The position numbers and the translations under genes are program-made. Positions 8,460 through 17,715 of a stretch of DNA of 64,000 nucleotides are shown piece after piece. Within the stretch, counting starts at the first letter, position 1. Every line of letters starts with the position of its first letter. This DNA comes from UBA3478 sp038134285. GTDB taxonomy: Bacteria > Bacteroidota > Bacteroidia > Flavobacteriales > Flavobacteriaceae. The notes under the pieces are model-generated. The model worked only from the letters and a program-made list of their open reading frames with translations. It was not told the DNA's origin and did no database searches. Where the stretch lies: contig JAYPUW010000004.1 of the NCBI GenBank assembly GCA_038134285.1, positions 124,001 through 188,000 of the forward strand, in the 5' to 3' direction.

Positions 8460-9749
8460 ATGGGACTTCAGCAATTGCTTTTCTCTGTGATTTTACTTTT
8501 GGGTATTGGCTTCTTTGCCTTTAATGTTAAGAGATTGATGCGTAGCATCTACCAAGGAAAACCTGTGGGTTATATTGACCGCAAAAAAAAGAGAACAGTA
8601 GCAATGATCCGAATGGCCTTCGGCCAACAGAAGATGCAGCGAAACATACTGGTTGGTGTATTGCATTTCGTAGTTTACTTAGGGTTTTTAATTATAAACA
8701 TAGAGCTCGTAGAGATTATCATCGATGGTATATGTGGTACTCATCGTGCACTTTCTTTTCTAGGGGGAATATACGATCTGGCTATTGCGTTATTCGAGCT
8801 TTTTGCTTTTGCAGTGATTGTGTCAGTGGTGGTTTTTTGGATACGTCGTAACCTGATGCACATCAAAAGATTTATGAGCGCAGAACTTAAGGGTTGGCCA
8901 AAATTTGACGCGAACTTAATCTTGATCATAGAACTGGTATTGATGTTTCTATTCCTTGGGATGAATGCTGCAGATTATGCACTTCAACTTCGAGGGGTTG
9001 CTCACTATAACCAAGCAGGTTCTTTTCCGATAAGTGGATGGATTGCACCTATTTTTAAGAGCTGGTCTGAAGCCAATGTCATTGCGTTCGAGAGGGGTAT
9101 TTGGTGGGCTCACATCATGGGTATACTTGGATTTTTGAATTACCTCTATTATTCAAAACACCTCCACATCTTGTTGGCTTTTCCGAATACGTTTTATGCT
9201 TCTTTAGAGCCGAAGGGAAAATTTGAGAATAATGCTACCGTGACTCGCGAGGTAAAATCCATGCTCGCTATGGAGGCTGCAGACCCTAATCAAGAAATTG
9301 AGCGCTTTGGAGCAAAAGATGTTTCAGATTTAACCTGGGTTCAGCTAATGAATGCCTACAGCTGCACTGAATGCGGACGTTGCACTGCAGCATGTCCGGC
9401 AAACCAAACCGGAAAACTTTTGTCACCTCGAAAAATAATGATGGATACTCGAGATCGCGCCACCGAGATCAGTGCGTCAAAAGGAGTAACAGAAATAACT
9501 GAGAACACCTTGTTAGATCATTATATCTCTAGAGAAGAACTATGGGCCTGCACGAGTTGCAACTCATGCGTTGAGGTCTGTCCAATTGGTATAGATCCCT
9601 TATCTATCATCATGAAAATGAGACAATACATTGTCATGGAAGAGTCAACTGCACCAGGCGATCTAAATGCGATGATGACGAATATTGCGAACAACGGTGC
9701 CCCATGGGCATTCAACGCTCAAGACCGATTAAACTGGGTGTCAGATTAA
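8460..9749 (+). CDS. Membrane [4Fe-4S] oxidoreductase subunit, heterodisulfide reductase-like
   Basis: N-terminal half is membranous, with segments near 6-22, 64-84, 104-126, 152-170 and 214-232. The cytoplasmic C-terminal part carries two four-Cys clusters: Cys302, 305, 308, 312 (CTECGRC..ACP) and Cys364, 367, 370, 374 (CTSCNSC..VCP). This is the layout of DsrK/HdrC or GlpC-like electron transfer proteins. With the CCG-domain gene that follows 10 bases later it probably forms a two-subunit quinone-linked oxidoreductase. The electron donor and acceptor cannot be read from the sequence. Confidence 0.85.
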   Translation: MGLQQLLFSVILLLGIGFFAFNVKRLMRSIYQGKPVGYIDRKKKRTVAMIRMAFGQQKMQRNILVGVLHFVVYLGFLIINIELVEIIIDGICGTHRALSFLGGIYDLAIALFELFAFAVIVSVVVFWIRRNLMHIKRFMSAELKGWPKFDANLILIIELVLMFLFLGMNAADYALQLRGVAHYNQAGSFPISGWIAPIFKSWSEANVIAFERGIWWAHIMGILGFLNYLYYSKHLHILLAFPNTFYASLEPKGKFENNATVTREVKSMLAMEAADPNQEIERFGAKDVSDLTWVQLMNAYSCTECGRCTAACPANQTGKLLSPRKIMMDTRDRATEISASKGVTEITENTLLDHYISREELWACTSCNSCVEVCPIGIDPLSIIMKMRQYIVMEESTAPGDLNAMMTNIANNGAPWAFNAQDRLNWVSD

Positions 9750-9759
9750 ATTTTGAGCA

Positions 9760-10542
9760 ATGAGTGAGTTAAAAATCAAAACAATGGCAGAATTCCTTGC
9801 CGAGGGCCAAGCCCCAGAGGTGCTTTTCTGGGTGGGTTGTGCTGGGAGTTTTGACGATAGGGCAAAAAAGGTTACAAAAGCTTTCGCCAAGTTGTTAAAC
9901 AATGCCAAGGTGTCGTTTGCCGTTTTGGGTAAAGAAGAATCGTGCACAGGAGATCCGGCGAAGAGATCCGGAAACGAGTTTTTGTATCAGATGCAAGCCA
10001 TGGCAAATATTGAAATACTTAATGCCTACGAGATCAAGGCTATCGTAACCACATGCCCTCATTGTTTCAATACTTTAAAAAACGAATATCCATCGCTTGG
10101 AGGACAATATGAGGTGCTGCATCATACTCAATTTCTCAAGCAGCTTATTGAAAATGGACGTTTGAGTGTTTCCGGTGGATCTTTTAAAGGTAAGCGCATC
10201 ACCTACCACGACCCTTGTTACCTCGGTCGTGCCAATGAAATTTACGAAGCTCCAAGAGCCTTGATTGCTAAACTAGACGCTGAATTAGTTGAAATGAAGC
10301 GTTGTAAACGCGATGGGTTGTGCTGTGGAGCTGGAGGCGCACAGATGTTTAAAGAACCTGAAAAAGGAAACAAAGACATTAATATCGAGCGCTCAGCTGA
10401 AGCACTAGAAACAAAGGCAGATATTGTGGCAGCGGCCTGTCCGTTTTGCAATACGATGATGAATGACGGAATTACCCAACATAATGGATCTTCAGTCGTT
10501 AAAGACGTAGCTCAATTGATTGCTGAAGCAAAAGACCTCTAA
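9760..10542 (+). CDS. CCG-domain (Fe-S)-binding protein, heterodisulfide reductase subunit B-like
   Basis: Soluble protein of 260 residues with two Cys-rich CCG-type repeats. The first includes FWVGCAGSF and TCPHCFNTL; the second HDPCYLGR, CCGAGGAQMF and ACPFCNTM. In HdrB these cysteines hold non-cubane [4Fe-4S] clusters that reduce disulfides. It is encoded directly after the membrane Fe-S subunit and is very likely its partner. The pair resembles GlpC/LutA-type modules, but no dehydrogenase subunit is next to it, so the reaction is unassigned. Confidence 0.86.
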   Translation: MSELKIKTMAEFLAEGQAPEVLFWVGCAGSFDDRAKKVTKAFAKLLNNAKVSFAVLGKEESCTGDPAKRSGNEFLYQMQAMANIEILNAYEIKAIVTTCPHCFNTLKNEYPSLGGQYEVLHHTQFLKQLIENGRLSVSGGSFKGKRITYHDPCYLGRANEIYEAPRALIAKLDAELVEMKRCKRDGLCCGAGGAQMFKEPEKGNKDINIERSAEALETKADIVAAACPFCNTMMNDGITQHNGSSVVKDVAQLIAEAKDL

Positions 10543-10546
10543 AGTT

Positions 10547-11029
10547 ATGTATGTACCCTTTGAAGAGTTGGCAGAAGATGCCAGAATCTGGATCTATCCG
10601 TCTGATACGTCTTTTAAAGAAGAGGATGTAGAACGTCTAGAACTACGATTGAAAGATTTCGTTAATCAGTGGACGGTGCATAACAAATGCTTAAAAGCAT
10701 CATTCACAATTCCTTACAGGAGATTTATCGTACTGGCGGTGGATACCTCATTCAATCAGGTTTCTGGCTGTTCTATCGACAGTTCGGTTCGATTTGTTCA
10801 AGAACTGGAGCAAGAATTTTCAAAGGTGCTTTTAGACAAGATGAATGTCACCTTTAAGCAAGGGGAATATTTGGTTCACAAGGATCTCAAAGATTTTAAG
10901 GCACTTGTGAAGAGTAAATCCGTAAGTCCAGAAACCATTGTTTTTAATAATTTGATTACCACAAAATCAGAATTGGATTCCCATTGGGAGGTGCCCGCTA
11001 AAGAAAGCTGGCATCAACGTTATTTTTAA
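10547..11029 (+). CDS. Conserved hypothetical protein (often labelled 'ABC transporter ATPase')
   Basis: 160 residues from the ATG at 10547. An earlier in-frame TTG would overlap the preceding gene by 23 bases and adds an atypical N-terminus. The chain has no Walker A, Walker B or signature motif, so the name sometimes carried by related flavobacterial proteins is not supported. Visible elements are ARIWIYPSD near the start, a segment VHNKCLKASF in the middle, and LDKMNVTFKQG followed by a basic lysine-rich stretch. It is cytoplasmic in appearance (no signal or membrane segment). Its fixed place between the CCG protein and the GH3 gene suggests the same transcript; function unknown. Confidence 0.7.
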   Translation: MYVPFEELAEDARIWIYPSDTSFKEEDVERLELRLKDFVNQWTVHNKCLKASFTIPYRRFIVLAVDTSFNQVSGCSIDSSVRFVQELEQEFSKVLLDKMNVTFKQGEYLVHKDLKDFKALVKSKSVSPETIVFNNLITTKSELDSHWEVPAKESWHQRYF

Positions 11030-11030
11030 T

Positions 11031-13934
11031 ATGAGAACTATTCTAATAAGTTTTTGGCTACTCGTTTCGAGTGCGGCCATCTCTCAACAAAAACTCAAAG
11101 ATCCCCTTCAGGCAGCCGATGCTAAAGGGCAAATAGAATGGGTAAACGCGACGTACGAATCTCTAAGTTTAGAGGAGCGTATTGGTCAATTGATATTTGT
11201 TTTCACTGATTCAAAAGGAAACCCAACTGAAAAGGAGAAAATTAGTGCAATGATCGAGGATTACGCCATCGGAGGTCTTTTGTTCTCAGTAGGTGATCCG
11301 CTTACACAGCTTCAACTTACGAATCATTACCAAGCCCTTTCACCCACCAAATTAATGATTACTATGGATGCTGAATGGGGGCTTTCGATGCGGTTGAAGG
11401 ATGCCTTTTCGTTTCCTTATAATATGACTTTGGGAGCTGTCGAAGACGAACAACTTGTTTATAGAGTAGGAGAGCGCCTAGGCGCTCATTCTAGGCGTGT
11501 TGGAGTGCATATGAATTATGCCCCGGTGGCAGATATTAATAGCGACCCAAGAAACCCTATTATTGGTAATCGTTCTTTCGGAAGTGATTCAGATCGCGTT
11601 GGGCGTTTGGCGGTGGCCTTGGCTAGGGGGTTACAAAGTCAAGGAGTTTTGGGTTCTGCCAAGCATTTTCCGGGACATGGAGATACAGCCACAGATTCTC
11701 ACGTAAACTTGCCTGTTATTGAAGCCGACTACAAGCGCTTGCAAAATGAAGAACTGGTTCCTTTTAAGGCGCTTATAAACGAAGGTATTGCTTCTGTTAT
11801 GGTGGCTCATATTGCCTTAGAGGCTATCACTGGAGATCTACAGACTCCGGCATCGCTCTCTCCAAATGTTACTACAGGACTCCTTCAAGAAGATCTAGGA
11901 TATAATGGACTTGTAATCACAGACGCCCTCAACATGAAGGGAGTGAGTAAATATATTGACCCTGATCATGTCGCCTTTGAAGCCTTTAAGGCAGGAGCAG
12001 ATATCCTTTTGTATCCAGAAGATGTTGCTGCTTCGATAGCCGTATTAAAAGAGGCCTATCAGCGTGGCATTCTTCTCGAAGAGCGATTAGCGCATTCTGT
12101 CAAGAAAATTCTAAAGGCCAAATATCTAGTTGGGCTGCATCAATTTGAGCCTTTAAAAGAAGCACATTTATTTGAAGATTTGAACGCCTTAGAAGACCAG
12201 ATGTTAAGTGAAGAACTCTTTGAGGCTGCCATTACTACTGTTCAAAACAAAAACGAACTCTTGCCTTTATCACCAAGCCGTAGCTATGGATTTTTAGCTA
12301 TAGGTGAGCAGGCAAATAAAGCGGATGTTTTTCTTGAAACCCTTCAGAGGTATGCACAGGTTAAAGCATTAGAAGCTGATACTTCATATGCTGACTCGGC
12401 CTATGATGCCATAATTGTAGGTCATTTCGGAAATACCGAAACGCCATGGAAAAATAGTAAGCTTAGCCCTGAGTTGTGGAATAAGGTTTATGCACTATCC
12501 GCTAAGAAAACTCCTGTAGTCTTAGTCCATTTTGGCACTCCCTATACCTTACTTGACACCCAATGGGAGCAAGCTCCTAAATCCATAGTAATAGCTTATC
12601 AAAATGTAGAAGAGGCTCAAAGATCGGCTGCGCAAGTGTTGTTTGGTGCTTTGCCGAGTATAGGAACACTTCCTGTTCAGATTTTGAAATATGGGAAACC
12701 TCTTGAATCGATCCGAATGAATGACCTTCCGTTACTGAGTTATTCAGAGATTCCTGAAAGAGAAGGCTTGTCTTCGGAACAACTTAAACGTGTTGATGCC
12801 TTACTGGATACAATAGTTTCTCACGGAATGAGTCCTGGGGGTCAGCTGGTCGTTGCGCGAAATGCAAAGGTCATCTACGAACGCAATTTCGGATTTCATA
12901 CCTATCAAAAGCAACAGCCTGTTCGATGGAATTCTATTTATGATGTTGCTTCAGTGACCAAAATTGCGGCAACGCTTCCATTATTTATGCATAAGACTGA
13001 GGTTGGAGAAGTCTCATTGTCAGATCGCTTTAAGGATTGGTTCGATGAATTGAAAGATAAGCCGATCGGAGAGGTCAACCTCATTGCTGCCCTTTCACAC
13101 AATGCACGACTCCCTGCCTGGATTCCTTTTTACAAAGAAACTCTTGACGATCAGGCACAGCCACTTCAGACCTTATACGCACAGACTTTTTCTGAGGAGT
13201 ACCCGACCCAAGTGGCGGATTCGCTATTTCTAATCAAAGATTACCAAAAAAAGATTTTTGATACCATTTTCAACGTTGGCTTAGAATCAAAACAATACCG
13301 TTACAGCGATTTGCCTTATTACATTATAGCACGTTACCTTAACAAGGAGTCTGATCCTTTTGAACAGCAGATCGAACGCTTTTTGTACAAGCCTCTAGGG
13401 GCAACAATGACGGGCTACCATCCGCTTCAGCGATTTGATAAGAAGGTAATTGTGCCTAGTGAAATCGATAGGTATTTCAGACAAGACACTATTCAGGGCT
13501 TTGTACATGATATGGGAGCTGCTATGCTAGGCGGAGTTAGCGGGCACGCTGGTCTATTTAGTAATGCCAATGATATCACTAAGATCATGCAGATGTTCTT
13601 GCAGGGAGGGGTCTATGGAAGTAAGCGCTTTTTGAGAATAGAGACTATTCGTCGCTTCAATACCTGTTATTACTGCAATAGCGATAACAGAAGGGGAGTA
13701 GGATTCGACAAACCACAATTAGAAGGTAGGGGATCTACCTGCGGATGTATTTCACACCAATCTTTTGGACATTTAGGATTTACCGGAATCTATGCCTGGA
13801 CCGATCCAGAAACTCAAATCACCATGGTATTCCTATCGAACAGAACATATCCGACTATGGAGAATAATTTGCTAGGTAAAACCGATATGCGCACTAGAAT
13901 TCAGAAGGCGATATTTGATTCAAGGCTCTACTAG
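11031..13934 (+). CDS. GH3 beta-N-acetylglucosaminidase fused to a serine hydrolase (beta-lactamase family)
   Basis: Signal peptide 1-19 (cut near AIS-QQ) sends it to the envelope. Residues about 45-370 are a glycoside hydrolase 3 domain: KHFPGHGDTATDSH (211-224) is the NagZ-type loop with its His general acid/base, and the nucleophile is Asp298 in ITDALNMKG. About 580-965 is a beta-lactamase/penicillin-binding-like domain with SVTK at 641-644 (SxxK) and HAGLFSN towards the end. The two domains suggest joint attack on peptidoglycan glycan and peptide parts. The fusion is known in Bacteroidota. It follows the small unknown by one base. Confidence 0.88.
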   Translation: MRTILISFWLLVSSAAISQQKLKDPLQAADAKGQIEWVNATYESLSLEERIGQLIFVFTDSKGNPTEKEKISAMIEDYAIGGLLFSVGDPLTQLQLTNHYQALSPTKLMITMDAEWGLSMRLKDAFSFPYNMTLGAVEDEQLVYRVGERLGAHSRRVGVHMNYAPVADINSDPRNPIIGNRSFGSDSDRVGRLAVALARGLQSQGVLGSAKHFPGHGDTATDSHVNLPVIEADYKRLQNEELVPFKALINEGIASVMVAHIALEAITGDLQTPASLSPNVTTGLLQEDLGYNGLVITDALNMKGVSKYIDPDHVAFEAFKAGADILLYPEDVAASIAVLKEAYQRGILLEERLAHSVKKILKAKYLVGLHQFEPLKEAHLFEDLNALEDQMLSEELFEAAITTVQNKNELLPLSPSRSYGFLAIGEQANKADVFLETLQRYAQVKALEADTSYADSAYDAIIVGHFGNTETPWKNSKLSPELWNKVYALSAKKTPVVLVHFGTPYTLLDTQWEQAPKSIVIAYQNVEEAQRSAAQVLFGALPSIGTLPVQILKYGKPLESIRMNDLPLLSYSEIPEREGLSSEQLKRVDALLDTIVSHGMSPGGQLVVARNAKVIYERNFGFHTYQKQQPVRWNSIYDVASVTKIAATLPLFMHKTEVGEVSLSDRFKDWFDELKDKPIGEVNLIAALSHNARLPAWIPFYKETLDDQAQPLQTLYAQTFSEEYPTQVADSLFLIKDYQKKIFDTIFNVGLESKQYRYSDLPYYIIARYLNKESDPFEQQIERFLYKPLGATMTGYHPLQRFDKKVIVPSEIDRYFRQDTIQGFVHDMGAAMLGGVSGHAGLFSNANDITKIMQMFLQGGVYGSKRFLRIETIRRFNTCYYCNSDNRRGVGFDKPQLEGRGSTCGCISHQSFGHLGFTGIYAWTDPETQITMVFLSNRTYPTMENNLLGKTDMRTRIQKAIFDSRLY

Positions 13935-13947
13935 GAGTTGGAAATAG

Positions 13948-13955
13948 TATCTTTG
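13948..13955 (+). promoter_or_regulatory. Bacteroidota -7 box for bshA
   Basis: Reads TATCTTTG, matching TAnnTTTG, just after the stop of the GH3 gene and 17 bases before the bshA ATG. No -33 TTTG is seen at the usual distance. It would let bshA be transcribed apart from the envelope genes upstream. Confidence 0.45.
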
Positions 13956-13972
13956 CCTAAAATGTTCCACTA

Positions 13973-15118
13973 ATGAAAATTGCTATTGTATGTTATCCCA
14001 CCTTTGGTGGTAGTGGTGTCGTAGCGACAGAGTTAGGAATGGCACTAGCCAAGGTGGGACATGAGATTCATTTTATCACTTTTAGCCAGCCGGTTCGCTT
14101 GGCTTTACTTGAAAAGAATATTTTTTACCACGAAGTTGATGTACCTGAGTATCCATTATTCAAGCATCAACCGTACGATCTAGCCTTATCAAGTAAGCTC
14201 GTTGACACTATTAAGGCCTATGGTATAGAACTCTTACATGTTCATTACGCCATCCCACATGCTTACGCTGGGTATATGGCCAAGAAAATGCTAAAAGAAG
14301 AGGGTATCTTTATCCCGATGATTACCACGTTACACGGAACGGATATTACCCTTGTTGGCAGCCATCCCTTCTATCGTACGGCTGTTACCTTTAGTATCAA
14401 TAAATCTGATCGTGTTACCGCCGTATCTGAGAGCCTTAAACAAACCACCTTAGATATGTTTGATATTCATCGTGAGATAGAAGTTGTTCCGAACTTTATA
14501 GATGTGCAAAGGTTTGAAGAGCGCGCAGCTGAGTCTTGTGATCGTTCATTAATGGCCTTGCAGTCAGAGACGATTTTTACACACGTCAGTAATTTTAGAG
14601 CAGTAAAAAGAGTTGAAGATGTTGTTGAGATTTTTGCTCGAGTAAATGCAAAGCATCCTTCGGTGTTGATCATGGTCGGAGAAGGCCCTGAGCGCATCAA
14701 GGCAGAACGTTTGGCTAAAGAACGTGGAGTATACACTAAGGTAAAATTCTTAGGAAATAGCGTAGAAATCGACAGGGTGCTCTGTATGACCGACATTTTC
14801 TTGTTACCCTCATCAGAAGAAAGTTTTGGTTTGGCTGCTTTAGAGGCTATGGCCAATAAAACGGCAGTTATTTCATCCAATGCGGGTGGACTTCCCGAGG
14901 TGAATATACACGGTGAAACCGGTTATGTGTGTAATGTTGGAGACGTAGACGCTATGAGCCGCTATGCCTTAGAGTTGATAGAGGATAAGGATAAATTGCT
15001 TCAATTCAAAAAGAATGCATTGAATGCCGCCAAGCGCTTTGACCTACCGGCAATCGTTCCGCTATACGAGCATCTGTACGCAAGTGCTTACGCCTCTCGC
15101 CACAAAAATCAAGATTAA
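13973..15118 (+). CDS. bshA: N-acetyl-alpha-D-glucosaminyl L-malate synthase
   Basis: Family 4 glycosyltransferase that joins GlcNAc from UDP-GlcNAc to L-malate, the first step of bacillithiol synthesis. The N-terminus CYPTFGGSGVVATELG is the diagnostic BshA acceptor-side loop. LHGTDITLVG and the C-terminal SSEESFGLAALEAMA (EX7E sugar-nucleotide motif) are also present. Length 381 is usual. The deacetylase gene bshB1 lies 25 kb away in this window; bshC is not here. An upstream ATG frame stops after three codons, so the ATG at 13973 is chosen. It is convergent with the epimerase gene, one base apart. Confidence 0.93.
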   Translation: MKIAIVCYPTFGGSGVVATELGMALAKVGHEIHFITFSQPVRLALLEKNIFYHEVDVPEYPLFKHQPYDLALSSKLVDTIKAYGIELLHVHYAIPHAYAGYMAKKMLKEEGIFIPMITTLHGTDITLVGSHPFYRTAVTFSINKSDRVTAVSESLKQTTLDMFDIHREIEVVPNFIDVQRFEERAAESCDRSLMALQSETIFTHVSNFRAVKRVEDVVEIFARVNAKHPSVLIMVGEGPERIKAERLAKERGVYTKVKFLGNSVEIDRVLCMTDIFLLPSSEESFGLAALEAMANKTAVISSNAGGLPEVNIHGETGYVCNVGDVDAMSRYALELIEDKDKLLQFKKNALNAAKRFDLPAIVPLYEHLYASAYASRHKNQD

Positions 15119-15119
15119 A

Positions 15120-16133
15120 TTAACCGATTCGGTACTCTAAATACCATTTGGAAAACCGCTTCAAGCCTTCGTCTATAGATGTATTTGGGGAGTATCCATA
15201 GTCATGCTCGAGAGCACTTACATCAGCATAAGTTTGACTGACATCACCGGGCTGCATGGGCAAGTACTCTTTAACCGCTGATTTACCCAAATGCTGTTCT
15301 AAGGTCGAGATGAAATCCATCAAAGTCTCAGTCTTGTTATTCCCTATGTTGTATATTTTGTAAGTATCTCTTTTATCAATTTGCTGTTCAATAATGCGCT
15401 GAACACCTTCAACGATGTCATCGATATAGGTGAAATCTCGTCGCATTTCACCTTCGTTGAATACTTTAATAGGCTCACCTTTTAAGATCGCCTTAGTAAA
15501 GAGGTAGTAAGCCATATCAGGTCTGCCCCAAGGTCCATAAACCGTAAAAAAGCGTAAGCCAGTGGTATTGATTGCGTACAAATGACTGTAGGTGTGCGCC
15601 ATGAGCTCATTCGCTTTCTTTGTAGCCGCGTATAGGCTGATAGGATGATCTACTCGTTGGTCTACCTTAAAAGGAACCTCTTTGGTCTCTCCATAAACGC
15701 TAGAACTACTAGCATAGATAAAATGATCAACCTTTTGGTGGCGTACCGCCTCTAATAGGTTGCCAAAGGCTACCAAATTACTCTGTATATACACACTAGG
15801 GTTTTCAATGCTGTAGCGAACTCCTGCCTGAGCGGCTAAGTGACACACTTTGTCAAAGGTAGTACGATTAAATAGCTTTTCTACAGCCGTATTGTAAGCT
15901 AGATCTGCCTTTATAAAGCTGAAATTCGGATAAAGCTCAGAGCTACATTCTAATCCGTCAATTGAGGCATCTACTTTAGAAACTCCAAGGTCTTTCAGAC
16001 GCGCATATTTCAAGTCAACTGAATAATAGTCGTTTATCGAATCAACCCCTATTACGCGATGGTTGGCCTTGAGAAGACTCTTGCTTAAATGATATCCAAT
16101 AAAACCTGCAGCACCTGTAACTAATATAGTCAT
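15120..16133 (-). CDS. NAD-dependent sugar epimerase, probably UDP-glucuronate 4-epimerase
   Basis: Extended short-chain dehydrogenase of 337 residues. NAD-binding GAAGFIG is at 7-13; the catalytic set is Ser around 143-145 (ASSSSVYG), Tyr168 and Lys172 (YAATK). DSINDYYSVDLKYARL and the RFFTVYGPWGRPDMA segment are typical of UDP-glucuronate 4-epimerases, which make UDP-galacturonate. The adjacent upstream gene is UDP-glucose dehydrogenase, two bases away, which would supply UDP-glucuronate. Both would feed surface polysaccharide synthesis, though no glycosyltransferase or polymerase locus adjoins. Substrate assignment is from family resemblance and context. Confidence 0.85.
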   Translation of the reverse strand: MTILVTGAAGFIGYHLSKSLLKANHRVIGVDSINDYYSVDLKYARLKDLGVSKVDASIDGLECSSELYPNFSFIKADLAYNTAVEKLFNRTTFDKVCHLAAQAGVRYSIENPSVYIQSNLVAFGNLLEAVRHQKVDHFIYASSSSVYGETKEVPFKVDQRVDHPISLYAATKKANELMAHTYSHLYAINTTGLRFFTVYGPWGRPDMAYYLFTKAILKGEPIKVFNEGEMRRDFTYIDDIVEGVQRIIEQQIDKRDTYKIYNIGNNKTETLMDFISTLEQHLGKSAVKEYLPMQPGDVSQTYADVSALEHDYGYSPNTSIDEGLKRFSKWYLEYRIG

Positions 16134-16135
16134 CG

Positions 16136-17530
16136 CTATTCTCCGAGTTTGTAAGTCTTAAATCCAATGCGATTTAAAGAGGCTTTGTCGATGATTCTTC
16201 TTCCGTCAAATACAAATGCCGGTTTAAGCATGAGCGTGTAGATCTTCTGGTAATCCAGTAATTTAAACTGGTCCCATTCGGTCAAAATGGCAATGGCGTG
16301 CGCTTCTTCTGCAGCCTGATAAGGATCGCTAAGCACTTTTAGATAACGTTCATTCTCTTCCTCAGTGCGTGTACCTAGTCTGTTGAGGTCAGTGAGCATT
16401 TGAACTTTACTTACCTTAGGATCGTACACATAAATTTCGGCCTGCTCTTCAATTAGGGCATCTGCAACGTATATCGCGGCAGATTCTCTAGTGTCATTAG
16501 TATCTTTCTTAAAGGCCCATCCGTAAAAGGTGATTTTTTTACCTGAAACGGTGTTGTAGAGTGTTTGAATGATGTGATTTGCAAAGCGGCTTTTCTGATA
16601 GTTATTCATAAGAACCACTTGTTCCCAATAGGCTGCGACTTCATCTAGACCGTAACTTTTGGCAATGTAAACTAAGTTGAGGATGTCTTTTTGAAAACAA
16701 GAGCCGCCGAATCCAACGGAGGCTTTCAAAAACTTTGGTCCGATTCTACTGTCATGACCAATGGCCTTAGCCACCTCATCTACATTGGCATCGGTTTTTT
16801 CGCATAGTGCAGAAATCGAATTGATTGAAGAAACACGTTGTGCCAAGAAGGCATTGGCGACAAGCTTCGATAATTCAGAAGACCAAACATTGGTCTGAAG
16901 AATTCGCTCTTTGGGCAACCAGTGTTCATATATAGCAGAGAGAGCGTTTTTCGCAACTTTACCGCTGGGGGTATCGTCGCCTCCAATAAGTACACGATCT
17001 GCTTCAAGTAAATCGGTTATAGCCGTTCCTTCTGCTAAAAACTCGGGATTCGATAAGATTTCGAAATGAACGCCGCTACTGGTATTTTCAAGAATATTTT
17101 TGATGGCTTGAGCCGTTCTGACGGGTAGAGTAGACTTCTCTACTACAATTTTATCGGTCTTTGAAGCTTTGGCAATGGTACGTGCAGAAAGCTCAATGTA
17201 TTTTAAATCGGCTGCTTGCCCTCTGCCTTTACCGAAGGTTTTAGTTGGTGTATTCACTGAGATAAAAATCATGTCAGCTTCTTCTATAGCTCCTTCAACA
17301 TCAGTAGAGAAAAAGAGGTTTTTATCTCGAGTTTTTCCCACGAGTTCAGCTAACCCAGGCTCATAAACAGGTAATTGCTCTAAGTCACTATCGTTCCAGC
17401 GCGCTATACGCTCTGGATTAATGTCTACAACGGTAACTTTTATTTCGGGGCATTTGTGGGCTATAACGGTCATCGTTGGGCCGCCAACGTATCCGGCGCC
17501 GATGCAGCATATGTTCTTAACTTCTTTCAT
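16136..17530 (-). CDS. ugd: UDP-glucose 6-dehydrogenase
   Basis: Oxidises UDP-glucose to UDP-glucuronate with two NAD. From the ATG at 17530 it has 464 residues and opens MKEVKNICCIGAGYVGGP, the expected N-terminus; an in-frame ATG six codons earlier (17548) gives a poorer one. GAGYVG is the NAD loop, EKSTLPVRTA and FLAEGTA are family motifs, and Cys278 in GFGGSCFQKD is the thioester nucleophile. The next gene is the epimerase. The 185 bases upstream hold no clear TAnnTTTG box; a weak hairpin (CCTTA..TAAGG near 17597-17616) may end mnmE transcripts. Confidence 0.94.
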   Translation of the reverse strand: MKEVKNICCIGAGYVGGPTMTVIAHKCPEIKVTVVDINPERIARWNDSDLEQLPVYEPGLAELVGKTRDKNLFFSTDVEGAIEEADMIFISVNTPTKTFGKGRGQAADLKYIELSARTIAKASKTDKIVVEKSTLPVRTAQAIKNILENTSSGVHFEILSNPEFLAEGTAITDLLEADRVLIGGDDTPSGKVAKNALSAIYEHWLPKERILQTNVWSSELSKLVANAFLAQRVSSINSISALCEKTDANVDEVAKAIGHDSRIGPKFLKASVGFGGSCFQKDILNLVYIAKSYGLDEVAAYWEQVVLMNNYQKSRFANHIIQTLYNTVSGKKITFYGWAFKKDTNDTRESAAIYVADALIEEQAEIYVYDPKVSKVQMLTDLNRLGTRTEEENERYLKVLSDPYQAAEEAHAIAILTEWDQFKLLDYQKIYTLMLKPAFVFDGRRIIDKASLNRIGFKTYKLGE

Positions 17531-17715
17531 TAGGGTTATTTGAAGCATAAAAATTACTTAAAAAATAATGACCGTTGAGTAGTATTAATTTTAAAGCCTT
17601 ATATTAAATACTAAGGTTTGAATTTAGTTTTTTGTCTCCTTGATAGTAGCTAATTGGATGTTAAAAGTGAGTCGTTTTCTTTGTTCATGCGTAGGCTATC
17701 AAAGGTTCTGAAGGA

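Noticed and set aside
14467..14880. 137-residue frame on the minus strand
   Set aside because: Lies wholly antisense to bshA and has no recognisable domain; a shadow of a well-supported gene.
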